A DNA stretch of 40,566 nucleotides from Armatimonadia bacterium. Its GTDB lineage: Bacteria > Armatimonadota > Zipacnadia > UBA1398. The notes beneath the pieces were generated by a model, which ran no database searches, had not been told where the DNA came from, and was given only the letters and a program-made list of their open reading frames with translations. Of the stretch, positions 8,227-16,486 are shown piece by piece (position 1 is the first letter of the stretch; the number at the start of each line of letters is the position of its first letter). The stretch is from assembly GCA_014730065.1 (NCBI GenBank), contig WJIW01000117.1:1-40566 (forward strand). Reading direction: 5' to 3'. The position numbers were made by a program, and so were the translations under genes.

Positions 8227-9675
8227 ATGGCCAAACCCGAATGGGATGTCGTTACCCTAGGCACTGGGGCCGCCGGTCTGGTCGCTGGACACATCGCTGG
8301 GGGGCTGGGCCTGAGGACCGCGTGCATCGAAGCCGATCGAGTGGGCGGGGAGTGCTCCTGGACAGGCTGCGTGCCGAGTAAGGCACTCCTCCATGTGGCC
8401 GACCGGGTGCATCGCATCCGGCGCGGCATCCCTGGTGTGGAGCTGGAGACGGACGGCTTGGACGCGTCCGGCGCCCTTGAGCATGTGCGCCGGATCACAC
8501 GAGACATGGGCGGAGAGCTTACCGCCGACGCCCTTGCGGCAAAGGGCATGGAGCTGGTCGAGGCCCGGGGCACGCTGCTGCCCGAGTCCCAGCCGGTCGC
8601 CGACGCCGCGGGCCGAGGCCTCGCCGCCCGATGCGTGCTTATCGCCACCGGATCCCGGCCCAAGATCCCACCCGTACCGGGGCTGGCCGATCTGCCGTAC
8701 CGCACAAACCAGACCCTGTTCGATCTGGACCAGCCGCCAGGCTCCATGGTCATCTTGGGCGCGGGACCCATCGGGATCGAGATGGCCCAGGCCTTCAACC
8801 GCCTGGGCACCCGGGTCACGGTCGTCGACCGGGGCTCCGAGATCCTGGCCCAGGACGATCCCGAGCACGCCCGGTGGCTGCGCGAGATCCTACAAGCCGA
8901 AGGCGTGGAGTTCCTCCTGGGTTCGAACATCGTACGGGCCAGGCTCCTGGACGGGTGGCCGGCACTGGTGCATGAGGACGAGACTGGCGAACGGGTCGTG
9001 GCCGGCGAGCAGCTCCTGGTCGCGGCGGGCCGGGAGCCGAATACCGCGGGACTGGGTCTGGACGAGGCGGGGATCGAGCATTCGCCGCGAGGTGTTGAGG
9101 TGGACGACCTGCTGCGTACGACCCGCCGGGGGATCTACGCGGTCGGTGACGTGAACGGCAGATGGCCCTTCTCGCACATGGCCGAGTACGAGTCCACCAT
9201 CGCCACCAGCCACGCCCTCTTCGGCCTGCGGCGTAAGGCGAGCTACCGGGACGGCGGATGGTGCACCTTCACCGACCCCGAGGTGGCGAGCTGCGGGATC
9301 AACGCCGCCGAAGCGGAGCATCGCGGCCTGGCCTACGGCGTCCACCGCTGGGGCTTCGACTCCGACGACCGAGCCCGGGTGGACGGCCAGGCGGTGGGGG
9401 AGGTCAAGGTGGTCGCCGACCCGCGCACCGGCCGCCTCTTGGGCGCCCAGATCATCGGGCCTCGGGCCGGCGAGGCCATTCAGGAGTACATCCTGGCACT
9501 TGGTCGGCGGATCCCCGTCCACGCCCTCGCCCAGACGGTTCACGTCTACCCCACCGTTAGCGTGACGGCTCAGCGCGCCTCCCAGATGTGGATGCGCGAC
9601 CGGCTGCAGGTGGGCTGGACCTCGCGCCTGGCGCGCCAGTATCTGGCCCTTCGGGGCTTCGGCCGCGGGGGGTGA
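8227..9675 (+). CDS. FAD-dependent pyridine nucleotide-disulfide oxidoreductase (dihydrolipoamide dehydrogenase / mercuric reductase-like)
   Basis: GGECSWTGCVPSKALLHVADRV redox disulfide motif (CxxxxC), MVILGAGPIGIEMAQAFNRLGTRVTVV Rossmann motif, IYAVGDVNG FAD motif. Confidence 0.9.
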   Translation: MAKPEWDVVTLGTGAAGLVAGHIAGGLGLRTACIEADRVGGECSWTGCVPSKALLHVADRVHRIRRGIPGVELETDGLDASGALEHVRRITRDMGGELTADALAAKGMELVEARGTLLPESQPVADAAGRGLAARCVLIATGSRPKIPPVPGLADLPYRTNQTLFDLDQPPGSMVILGAGPIGIEMAQAFNRLGTRVTVVDRGSEILAQDDPEHARWLREILQAEGVEFLLGSNIVRARLLDGWPALVHEDETGERVVAGEQLLVAAGREPNTAGLGLDEAGIEHSPRGVEVDDLLRTTRRGIYAVGDVNGRWPFSHMAEYESTIATSHALFGLRRKASYRDGGWCTFTDPEVASCGINAAEAEHRGLAYGVHRWGFDSDDRARVDGQAVGEVKVVADPRTGRLLGAQIIGPRAGEAIQEYILALGRRIPVHALAQTVHVYPTVSVTAQRASQMWMRDRLQVGWTSRLARQYLALRGFGRGG

Positions 9676-9679
9676 GCCG

Positions 9680-10357
9680 GTGATCTCGGTGGTGATCCCG
9701 GTACTGAACGAGGCCCAAGCTCTGCCCCCGGCGCTGGAGCGCGTCCGGCCGCTATTCAGTGGCCACGAGATCATCGTGGTCGATGGCGGTAGCGACGACG
9801 GCACCCCCGACTTGGCCGCGTCCTACGCTGGCGTGCGGGTCATCGAATCTCCGCCGGGCCGGGGGCGGCAGATCGACTGCGGGGCGGAGGGGGCCGAGGG
9901 GGATGTCCTGCTGGTGCTCCATGCCGACGCCGGGCTGGATGGCGGCAGTCCCGCGGCCATCGAGGAGGCCGTGGCATCGGGCGCCCGATGGGGGTGGCAT
10001 CCGGTGAGGTACCGCTCGACGTGCAAGGCGCTGGGCCTCATCGCTCGGAGCATCAACGCGGCGGCCCGGGTGCTCAGCGCACCCTTCGGCGAGCACGCCA
10101 TGTTCGCGACACGGGAGGCGTGGGCGGAGGCCGGTGGGTGTCCGCACGTGCCGCTGCTCGAGGACCTGATCCTGGCCCGTCGACTACGGGCCCTGTGCAG
10201 GGGCGTGCCCCTGGCTGCTGGTGTCGAGGTCAGCGCCCGACGCTACGAGCGGTGGGGCGTGATGCGAATGGGCTTGGTTAGCTCGGCCATCCTCGTGGGG
10301 GGGGCCCTCGGCATCGATCCCCGCAAGCTCGAGAGGCTCTACCCGGACGTCCGGTGA
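9680..10357 (+). CDS. Family 2 glycosyltransferase, TIGR04283-like (rSAM/selenodomain-associated)
   Basis: GTG start; ISVVIPVLNEAQALPPALERVRP..EIIVVDGGSDDGTPDLA..GRGRQIDCGAEGAEGDVLLVLHADAGL. Confidence 0.82.
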   Translation: MISVVIPVLNEAQALPPALERVRPLFSGHEIIVVDGGSDDGTPDLAASYAGVRVIESPPGRGRQIDCGAEGAEGDVLLVLHADAGLDGGSPAAIEEAVASGARWGWHPVRYRSTCKALGLIARSINAAARVLSAPFGEHAMFATREAWAEAGGCPHVPLLEDLILARRLRALCRGVPLAAGVEVSARRYERWGVMRMGLVSSAILVGGALGIDPRKLERLYPDVR

Positions 10358-10362
10358 TCCCG

Positions 10363-11352
10363 CTACTTGGCGAACATCCCCCCACCCGAGCGCTCCTCGT
10401 CGCGATCCGTGGCCATGGGCACGGGGGGCGTGAGGGCGGAGATGTCCTCCCACTCTTCGGGCGTCATGGAGTAGTCGGCGGCTTCCAGAGAGGGCTGAAG
10501 CTGCTCGGGGTTGCGGGCGCCGATGATGGGCGCGGTAATCGCCGGATGGGCCTTGACCCACGCCACGGCCAGGGTCACGGGGTGGATGCCCTTGATCGAC
10601 GCGAACTCCGTGAAGCGCTCGGCGGTCCGGTGGTACATCTCGCGCCGGTAGCGCTCGGCGTACATCTCGTTGGAGGAGAGGCGGCCTTCGGCGTCACTGG
10701 TGCCAGCGTACTTGCCCGTTAGCAGCCCGCCGCCCAGGGGGCTGTACGAGATCACGCCCAGGTTCTCTTCGGCGGCCATGGGCAGGATCTCCACCTCCGC
10801 CGTCCGCTTGGCCAGGCTGTACATGGGCTGCAGGACGTGTATGGAGTTGAGACCCAGGCGGTCACACTCCCCGAGGGCCTTGGCCGTCCGCCATGCGGGC
10901 CAGTTGCTCACTCCGGCGTACCGGATCTTCCCTTGGGTGACCAGATCATCGAGGGCTCGGAGGGTCTCGTGGAGGTCGGGGCGGCCGTCGTAGGTATGGC
11001 AGAAGTACACGTCGATGGTGTCGGTTCCGAGGCGCTTGAGGGACGTCTCCACGCGCCGCATGATGTACCGCCGGCTGAGGCCCTTGGCGTTCCGGTCCTC
11101 GCCCGACGGCATGCCCACCTTGCTGGTGATGACCAGCTCGTCGCGCATCCCCGCCATCAGCTTGCCCAGGATCTCCTCGGAGCGGCCGCCGGCGTAGATG
11201 TCGGCACAGTCGAAGAAGTTGATGCCGGTGTCCAGGCACATCTCGAAGAGCTTGGCCGAGGTCTCCTCATCGGCCTCTCGGCCGAAGGTCATGGTGCCGA
11301 AGCACAGGGTCGAGACGCTCACGCCCGTGCGTCCGAGTAGGGTGTAGTCCAT
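10363..11352 (-). CDS. Aldo/keto reductase
   Basis: MDYTLLGRTGVSVSTLCFGTMTFG, FFDCADIYAGGRSEEILGKLM, GVSNWPAWRTAKAL, IISYSPLGGGLLTGKY-type motifs. Confidence 0.92.
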   Translation of the reverse strand: MDYTLLGRTGVSVSTLCFGTMTFGREADEETSAKLFEMCLDTGINFFDCADIYAGGRSEEILGKLMAGMRDELVITSKVGMPSGEDRNAKGLSRRYIMRRVETSLKRLGTDTIDVYFCHTYDGRPDLHETLRALDDLVTQGKIRYAGVSNWPAWRTAKALGECDRLGLNSIHVLQPMYSLAKRTAEVEILPMAAEENLGVISYSPLGGGLLTGKYAGTSDAEGRLSSNEMYAERYRREMYHRTAERFTEFASIKGIHPVTLAVAWVKAHPAITAPIIGARNPEQLQPSLEAADYSMTPEEWEDISALTPPVPMATDRDEERSGGGMFAK

Positions 11353-11396
11353 CTCCGTCGCCTCCCATGGTGCGCGGCCGTGGTATCCTCTGCCCG

Positions 11397-12578
11397 ATGC
11401 AGACCTCGGGGAGCCGCGCCTTAGTCATCGCACGCATCTTCCTGATGGCCTGGGTGCTCATCGCCGGGGCCATCTTCACCGGGCTCATCGGGCCCGTTCG
11501 AAGCTCCATCCAGGAGACCTTCGGCATCGATGAAGCCCAGTTCAGTCTGTGGCTGGCGGCGGTTCAGTTCGTGTCGTCGGGGGTCGTCCTCGCCGCCGCG
11601 CCCAGACTAGGCCGGCTGAACCCCATGAAGCTCATGGTGGCGGGGCTCGCCGTCAGTACCCTTGGCCTCTTCGTCTGCTACCGGGTGCCCACCTTGGCGG
11701 GCTGGCTGGGCGGCTGGTCGGCGGTGAGCTTCGGCCGGTCCCTGGGAGCCATCGCCAACAACATCGCCATGGACCTGTGGCCCGACCGTCCGCGGCGGGG
11801 TGTGGTCCTGCTCCATGCCTGGAACAGCGGGGGCAAGGTCCTCGGGCCCATCGTGGTCGCCCTAACCCTGGGCTGGTTCGCGATCCAGTGGCGGGGGAGC
11901 TTCCTGGCCCTGGCGGTGCTGTCGGCCGCCTTGCTGGGGTTCTTCTCCCTGACGGGCGGGCCGACGATCCGGCACATGGCTCTGCCGAAGGAAGAGGTGC
12001 CCGCACCCAGCCACCGGGCCTTCCGCAATCCTCTGTTCTGGCACTGCGCCACCCCCTTCGCCCTCATCGCCGGTAGTGAGGCGGCCTTCTCGTCGCTGGC
12101 GCCCCTGTACTTCGAGCGGATGCATGGCATGACCCGGGAGGTGGCCAGCCTGCTTCTCACGGTCCACGTCTTGGGGCTCATGTGCGGCCGGTTCGCCGTG
12201 GGGCTGTTCGGGGAGCGGCTCAGCAACCGGACCATCATCGGCATCTGCGTCGGCGCGGGCGTCGCGCTGTTCCCGTGCATGTTCATCGCAGACCCCTACT
12301 TGGTCTCGATCCCGCTGTTCGTGTACGGCCTGACCTTCAGCGCGACCTGGCCCACCTTCTATGCCCAGGCGGCCCGGTTCATCCCCGAGGACCGGGACAT
12401 GCTGGCGTACACGAGCCAGCTCGCCAATCTGGTGGGCATCAGCGCATGCATCGCCCTCAGTGGATACATAGCGAGGCAGAGCCTGCCGTGGTCGCTCGTG
12501 TTCAGCGTGGCGGTGATGTGGATCTTCGCTCTGTGGTTCTACCTGGGCCCGGTGAGTCGGGAGCCGGCTAGCGGATGA
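11397..12578 (+). CDS. MFS transporter
   Basis: About 12 hydrophobic segments; ATG at 11397 (MQTSGSRALVIARIFLMAWV) preferred over the longer ORF start. Confidence 0.78.
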   Translation: MQTSGSRALVIARIFLMAWVLIAGAIFTGLIGPVRSSIQETFGIDEAQFSLWLAAVQFVSSGVVLAAAPRLGRLNPMKLMVAGLAVSTLGLFVCYRVPTLAGWLGGWSAVSFGRSLGAIANNIAMDLWPDRPRRGVVLLHAWNSGGKVLGPIVVALTLGWFAIQWRGSFLALAVLSAALLGFFSLTGGPTIRHMALPKEEVPAPSHRAFRNPLFWHCATPFALIAGSEAAFSSLAPLYFERMHGMTREVASLLLTVHVLGLMCGRFAVGLFGERLSNRTIIGICVGAGVALFPCMFIADPYLVSIPLFVYGLTFSATWPTFYAQAARFIPEDRDMLAYTSQLANLVGISACIALSGYIARQSLPWSLVFSVAVMWIFALWFYLGPVSREPASG

Positions 12579-14109
12579 CGAGCCCCGTGACCCAGTCGCC
12601 AATGACCAGCCGGGGATCGTCTGCGGCCAGGGCCCGCCCGTTCACCGTCACGTTCTCGAACACAATGTCCCGAACGGGGCTATCCGGGCCGTCAGCCATG
12701 ACGACGACATGGGGCGTCTCAGAGTGGATCACGTTGATATTCCGGAACACCACGCCAGTGATCGAGCCCCGGGGCTGTTCGCGTGGTGGCGGGTCCGATT
12801 GCTTGTAGGGGTTCTGTGGGACCGTTGGCAGGTTCATGTGCCATCCGTCCCAGTTGTTGACCACCTTGATGGGCGCGTGGCTTTCTCCGCGAACATCCTC
12901 GATGACGATGTTCTCGAAGCGGAAGTTGGAGACGTTCCCCGGTCCCTGGAGCTCCAGACCGATGGCGCCTCGGGACGTGGGCGAGTCGGTGACGTGGATC
13001 GCGGTGCAGCCCTCGAAGATCACGTTCGAGAGATCGGCGTCGGTCTCATGGCAGAGGCCAAAGGCACCGCCCACGTCGTTCCACACCACGCAGTTGCGGA
13101 ACGTGACGTTGCTTTGGGGGACCCAGACCTTGATCTCCAGAGAGTCGTCGGCGTTGTGGCTGAAACAGTTCTCGACCAAGGCGTCGGAGGTGCCTCCGAC
13201 CACGATGCCGTCGTTGTTGACGTAGTGCCCGACGATTTTGACGTTGTCGATGTGCACGCCGCGGCTGTTGACCACATTCAGCGACCATACCGAGGACTCT
13301 CGGATGATGATGCCCTCGATGCTGAGATCCTCGATCTCCTGCACGCGGATCAGGTGCCCTCGCTGAAGCTGATCCAGGGCTCGGCGACCACACAGGATCC
13401 CGCGACCCCGGATGGTTACATCGCGCTGGTAGCTGCTGGTGAACATCCCGGGCTGCTCCCAGAGCTGGAGGCCATAGAGGAGCCCCGGCCAAGGCGAGAG
13501 GTCGCCTTCGGGAGCGGGTTTCAGGTGGAGCACGGCGCCCCCGGCGACGTACACCGTCTGGCCGCTCTGGATGTCCGTTACTCCGAGCTCATGGGAGCCA
13601 GGCCCGAAGTACAGGATGCCGGGGTCATCGGGGCTCGGAGGGTCGACCTCGAGGGGGTTGGCGAACAGGTGCAGGGCATGGGTTAGGCTGCCCCCGGGTT
13701 CGATGCTAAGCTGGCAGGGCTCGTCCAAGCTGAATCGTATCTCGTCATCCTCGACCGTCGGCTCGATGTCGTGGGCGAGGGGGCGCACCACGACGGTCCG
13801 AGTGTCCAGCCCCGCCTCGGTCAGGCCCGGCAGCAGGCGGACACGGACATCGACCGACCCCTCGAAGTCGAAGTAGGCAAAGGTCAGCGGGGATACGGGT
13901 CGGCCCGCTATGGTGTGATCCGAACGGGGGTCATAGCGGTAGGACGTATAGCAGAACACGGGCTGTCCATCTATCCAGACGCGGTAGTCGGGTGATGGTG
14001 CCTCGTCCTCGGGGGCAGGGTAGGTCACGACGCGGGCCGGGCCTGTGGAGTCTTGCCCAGCCGCCGTTACCATGCCCAGGGCAAGGTGGAGAGCTACAGC
14101 GAGGGTCAT
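12568..14109 (-). CDS. Secreted GH28-like / parallel beta-helix glycosidase
   Basis: Hydrophobic leader MTLAVALHLALGMVTAAG; beta-helix repeats VTIRGRGILCGRRALDQ.., SIEGIIIRESSVWSLNVVNSRGVHIDNVKIVGHYVNNDGIVVGGTSDALVENCFSHNADDSLEIK. Confidence 0.72.
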   Translation of the reverse strand: MTLAVALHLALGMVTAAGQDSTGPARVVTYPAPEDEAPSPDYRVWIDGQPVFCYTSYRYDPRSDHTIAGRPVSPLTFAYFDFEGSVDVRVRLLPGLTEAGLDTRTVVVRPLAHDIEPTVEDDEIRFSLDEPCQLSIEPGGSLTHALHLFANPLEVDPPSPDDPGILYFGPGSHELGVTDIQSGQTVYVAGGAVLHLKPAPEGDLSPWPGLLYGLQLWEQPGMFTSSYQRDVTIRGRGILCGRRALDQLQRGHLIRVQEIEDLSIEGIIIRESSVWSLNVVNSRGVHIDNVKIVGHYVNNDGIVVGGTSDALVENCFSHNADDSLEIKVWVPQSNVTFRNCVVWNDVGGAFGLCHETDADLSNVIFEGCTAIHVTDSPTSRGAIGLELQGPGNVSNFRFENIVIEDVRGESHAPIKVVNNWDGWHMNLPTVPQNPYKQSDPPPREQPRGSITGVVFRNINVIHSETPHVVVMADGPDSPVRDIVFENVTVNGRALAADDPRLVIGDWVTGLVIR

Positions 14110-14177
14110 CGTCGCCTCCCGAGACGGGCGCCCCACAGCGCGGCGGGGCGCCCGGGTGTTCGACCAGATGATGACGA

Positions 14178-14921
14178 CTAGTTGTAGTCGACCTCCTCGA
14201 TGGGGAATGGCGTGTAGGTGCCCTCTTGGCAGGCCAGGTTCTCGGGCTTGATGCTGGCGAACCGGCCCCACTTGGCGTGGCCATCGCCGTAGGCGAAGTT
14301 CAGGCCACCGTTGTGGCGGACCCGAACTTGGCAGCCGAACATGCCCCAGCCATAGTAGTGGGAGTCAGACCATGCGTCGGGAGCGCAGCTCTCCCACATC
14401 ATCACCGTCTCGGCGGGATGGGCGAAGTCGGCGAGATGCCCCAGCCCCCAACCTACCATGGGCCCATGGTAGGCCCAATCGTTGTCCCACTCGGTCCAGA
14501 TCCACGATCCGGGCCCCGTCCCGATGCCATTGGTGCCGTAGGAGACCTCGAAGCCCCAATTGCCGTTGGAGTCCTGAACCGCATCGACATTAGCCGGTGA
14601 TACCCACGGAGCATGGTTGGGGTGGCTATGGCTCGGGCAGATCCGAAGCTGGGAGTTCTTGACATAGGGGTCGCACAGTGTGTGCCAGTAGATGAAAAGG
14701 CCATCGGCGGGGTTCTGGATGGTCGTCGGACAGTTCAGCTCATCGTAGTCCTGGGCGTAGGACATGAAGGCCGTGCCCCACTGCCGTACGTTGCTCAGGC
14801 ACGAAGTCTGGCGGGCCTTCTCCCTCGCCTTGGCGAACACGGGGAACAAGATGGCGGCCAGGATGGCGATGATGGCTATGACTACGAGCAGCTCGATCAG
14901 TGTGAAGCCGCGTGTCTTCAT
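14178..14921 (-). CDS. Prepilin-type N-terminal cleavage/methylation domain protein (H-X9-DG type)
   Basis: [47 protein letters not shown].. and C-terminal [28 protein letters not shown] upstream. Confidence 0.93.
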   Translation of the reverse strand: MKTRGFTLIELLVVIAIIAILAAILFPVFAKAREKARQTSCLSNVRQWGTAFMSYAQDYDELNCPTTIQNPADGLFIYWHTLCDPYVKNSQLRICPSHSHPNHAPWVSPANVDAVQDSNGNWGFEVSYGTNGIGTGPGSWIWTEWDNDWAYHGPMVGWGLGHLADFAHPAETVMMWESCAPDAWSDSHYYGWGMFGCQVRVRHNGGLNFAYGDGHAKWGRFASIKPENLACQEGTYTPFPIEEVDYN

Positions 14922-15040
14922 GGTGCGACCTACCTCCTCATGGTTGCCAGGCCCGGTACCGCCCGGCGCGTGGTGCTCTCCCCCATACGGCTTGCCTGAC
15001 CAGACTCAGGCCGCCTCTGCTGGGTCGGCATCACCTCCAG

Positions 15041-16024
15041 TCATCTCAGGGCCGATCCCCTCAGCTCGAAGGGCGCCTCCAGCTGGTGCCCGACGACGGG
15101 GCCATCGGGATGCTCCAGCCGCTCGCGGAGCAGATCCCAAGCCGTCTCGGCGGTCTGCTCCAGGGGCTGCATGACGGTGGCCAGCGGCGGGTTAATGTAC
15201 CGTCCTTCGATGATGCCGTCACACGCCACCACGGCCACGTCATCGGGGATCCGCGCCCCGACATCGAACAATGCCCGGTACGCGCCCAACGCCAGATGAT
15301 CGCTGTTACAGAACAGACCGTCGGGCGGACCGTGAGTCTCGATGTACCTGAGGAGCCCTCGGCGCCCGCCCTCGGCATCAACGGTGGGAGAGAGGATCCA
15401 TGCAGGCTCTCTCCCCTCGCTTGCCATGAGTCTGGCGTACTCGGTGTGGCGGGCATCCCAGCGGTCGAAGCTCCCGGCCACGGTCAGCATGCAGATCGGT
15501 CCCTGGCAGACGCGGACGAGATGCTTCAGGGCAGCGGTAACGCCAGGTAGCAGATCGATGCCCACCCAATCCACTGACGTGGAATGGAATACCCCAACGG
15601 ACACGATGGGCGTGCCGCGGTGGGCCCAGTTGTCGGCGACCTCGACCAGGTCGGCGAGTACGATGCCATCCACGAAGTGCTCCAGCGAATCCAGGCGCGT
15701 GCTCTGGACGCTTAGGTCCTCTCCGGCCTGGGCGGTGATGACGTGATGGGACCGATCCTCGGCCACGCCCTGAAGGCGATCGAGGAAGTCGGGCACGTAG
15801 GGATGGTCGAGGGCCGGGACGGACAGGAGGATCATCTGGGTCCTGCCGGAGACGAGGGCGCGCGCCACACGGTTGGGCCGGTAGCCCAGCTCCGCCGCTA
15901 CCTTACGAACCCTCTCCGCAGTCTCGATCCCGACACTTGGCTGGCCGCTGCCGCTGAGGGCGGAGGAAGCCGCAGCCAAGGAGACCTTGGCGTGGCTGGC
16001 GACCTGTTTGAGGGTGACGCCCAT
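15041..16024 (-). CDS. LacI family transcriptional regulator
   Basis: MGVTLKQVASHAKVSLAAASSALSGSG..GIETAERVRKVAAELGYRPNRVARALVSGRTQ HTH plus periplasmic-binding-like effector domain. Confidence 0.93.
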   Translation of the reverse strand: MGVTLKQVASHAKVSLAAASSALSGSGQPSVGIETAERVRKVAAELGYRPNRVARALVSGRTQMILLSVPALDHPYVPDFLDRLQGVAEDRSHHVITAQAGEDLSVQSTRLDSLEHFVDGIVLADLVEVADNWAHRGTPIVSVGVFHSTSVDWVGIDLLPGVTAALKHLVRVCQGPICMLTVAGSFDRWDARHTEYARLMASEGREPAWILSPTVDAEGGRRGLLRYIETHGPPDGLFCNSDHLALGAYRALFDVGARIPDDVAVVACDGIIEGRYINPPLATVMQPLEQTAETAWDLLRERLEHPDGPVVGHQLEAPFELRGSALR

Positions 16025-16060
16025 GGCTTCGTCCGTTCGAGGGCACTTACACACTACCAT

Positions 16061-16095
16061 TTGACAATACTAAAACGCTTTAGTAGGATTGTCAA
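16061..16095. promoter_or_regulatory. Overlapping divergent promoters with a central LacI-type operator
   Basis: ttgacaaTACTAAAACGCTTTAGTAggattgtcaa: inner palindrome TACTAAA-ACGC-TTTAGTA (16068-16085), outer inverted repeat TTGACAAT/ATTGTCAA. Plus strand TTGACA-17-TAGGAT; minus strand TTGACA-17-TAGTAT. Confidence 0.75.
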
Positions 16096-16199
16096 GCGCC
16101 GTTCGAGTCCGCGCTTCCATGCCACAGGCGACGGGCGCCAGATGGATCCACAGTCGGCCTCGAACGAGACAAGCGCGCGCGACCGAGGAGGGAACGGCA

Positions 16200-16405
16200 T
16201 GTCCAGAAGTCAGTGGTGGACGACGGCATTGGTGCTCGCTTCACTGATGGCAGGTCTCTTGGTGGCCATCGCCGGGTGCACATCCAAGGGCGAGAACGTG
16301 GGTGCTGCCGCATCGGGCGATCCCGAGAAGAAGGCTCAGGGCAAGGCGATGATGGAGAAGGCACAGCGCGAGCGGATGGGTGGCGGCGCGAAGAAGGGCG
16401 GCTAG
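16200..16405 (+). CDS. Small putative lipoprotein (68 aa)
   Basis: RBS GAGGAGGG then ATG; MSRSQWWTTALVLASLMAGLLVAIAGC lipobox-like signal peptide; charged tail EKKAQGKAMMEKAQRERMGGGAKKGG. Confidence 0.68.
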
Positions 16406-16486
16406 CACCCACGGATCTGGGCCGCGGCGTAGCGGCGCGGCCGCCGATTCCGGTGCTCGGATGATCGACGGCCACGCCTCGCCACA

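Noticed and set aside
8227-9675. True mercuric reductase (mer operon)
   Set aside because: No N-terminal HMA domain, no C-terminal vicinal Cys pair and no mer genes adjacent.
12568-12578. Tail-to-tail 11-bp overlap of MFS and GH28-like genes (and 22-bp overlap at 2275-2296)
   Set aside because: Convergent stop overlaps are common in compact genomes; no further evidence of function.
12709-13686. 325-aa plus-strand ORF opposite the GH28-like gene
   Set aside because: Antisense artefact; the minus strand has coherent beta-helix repeats and a leader peptide.
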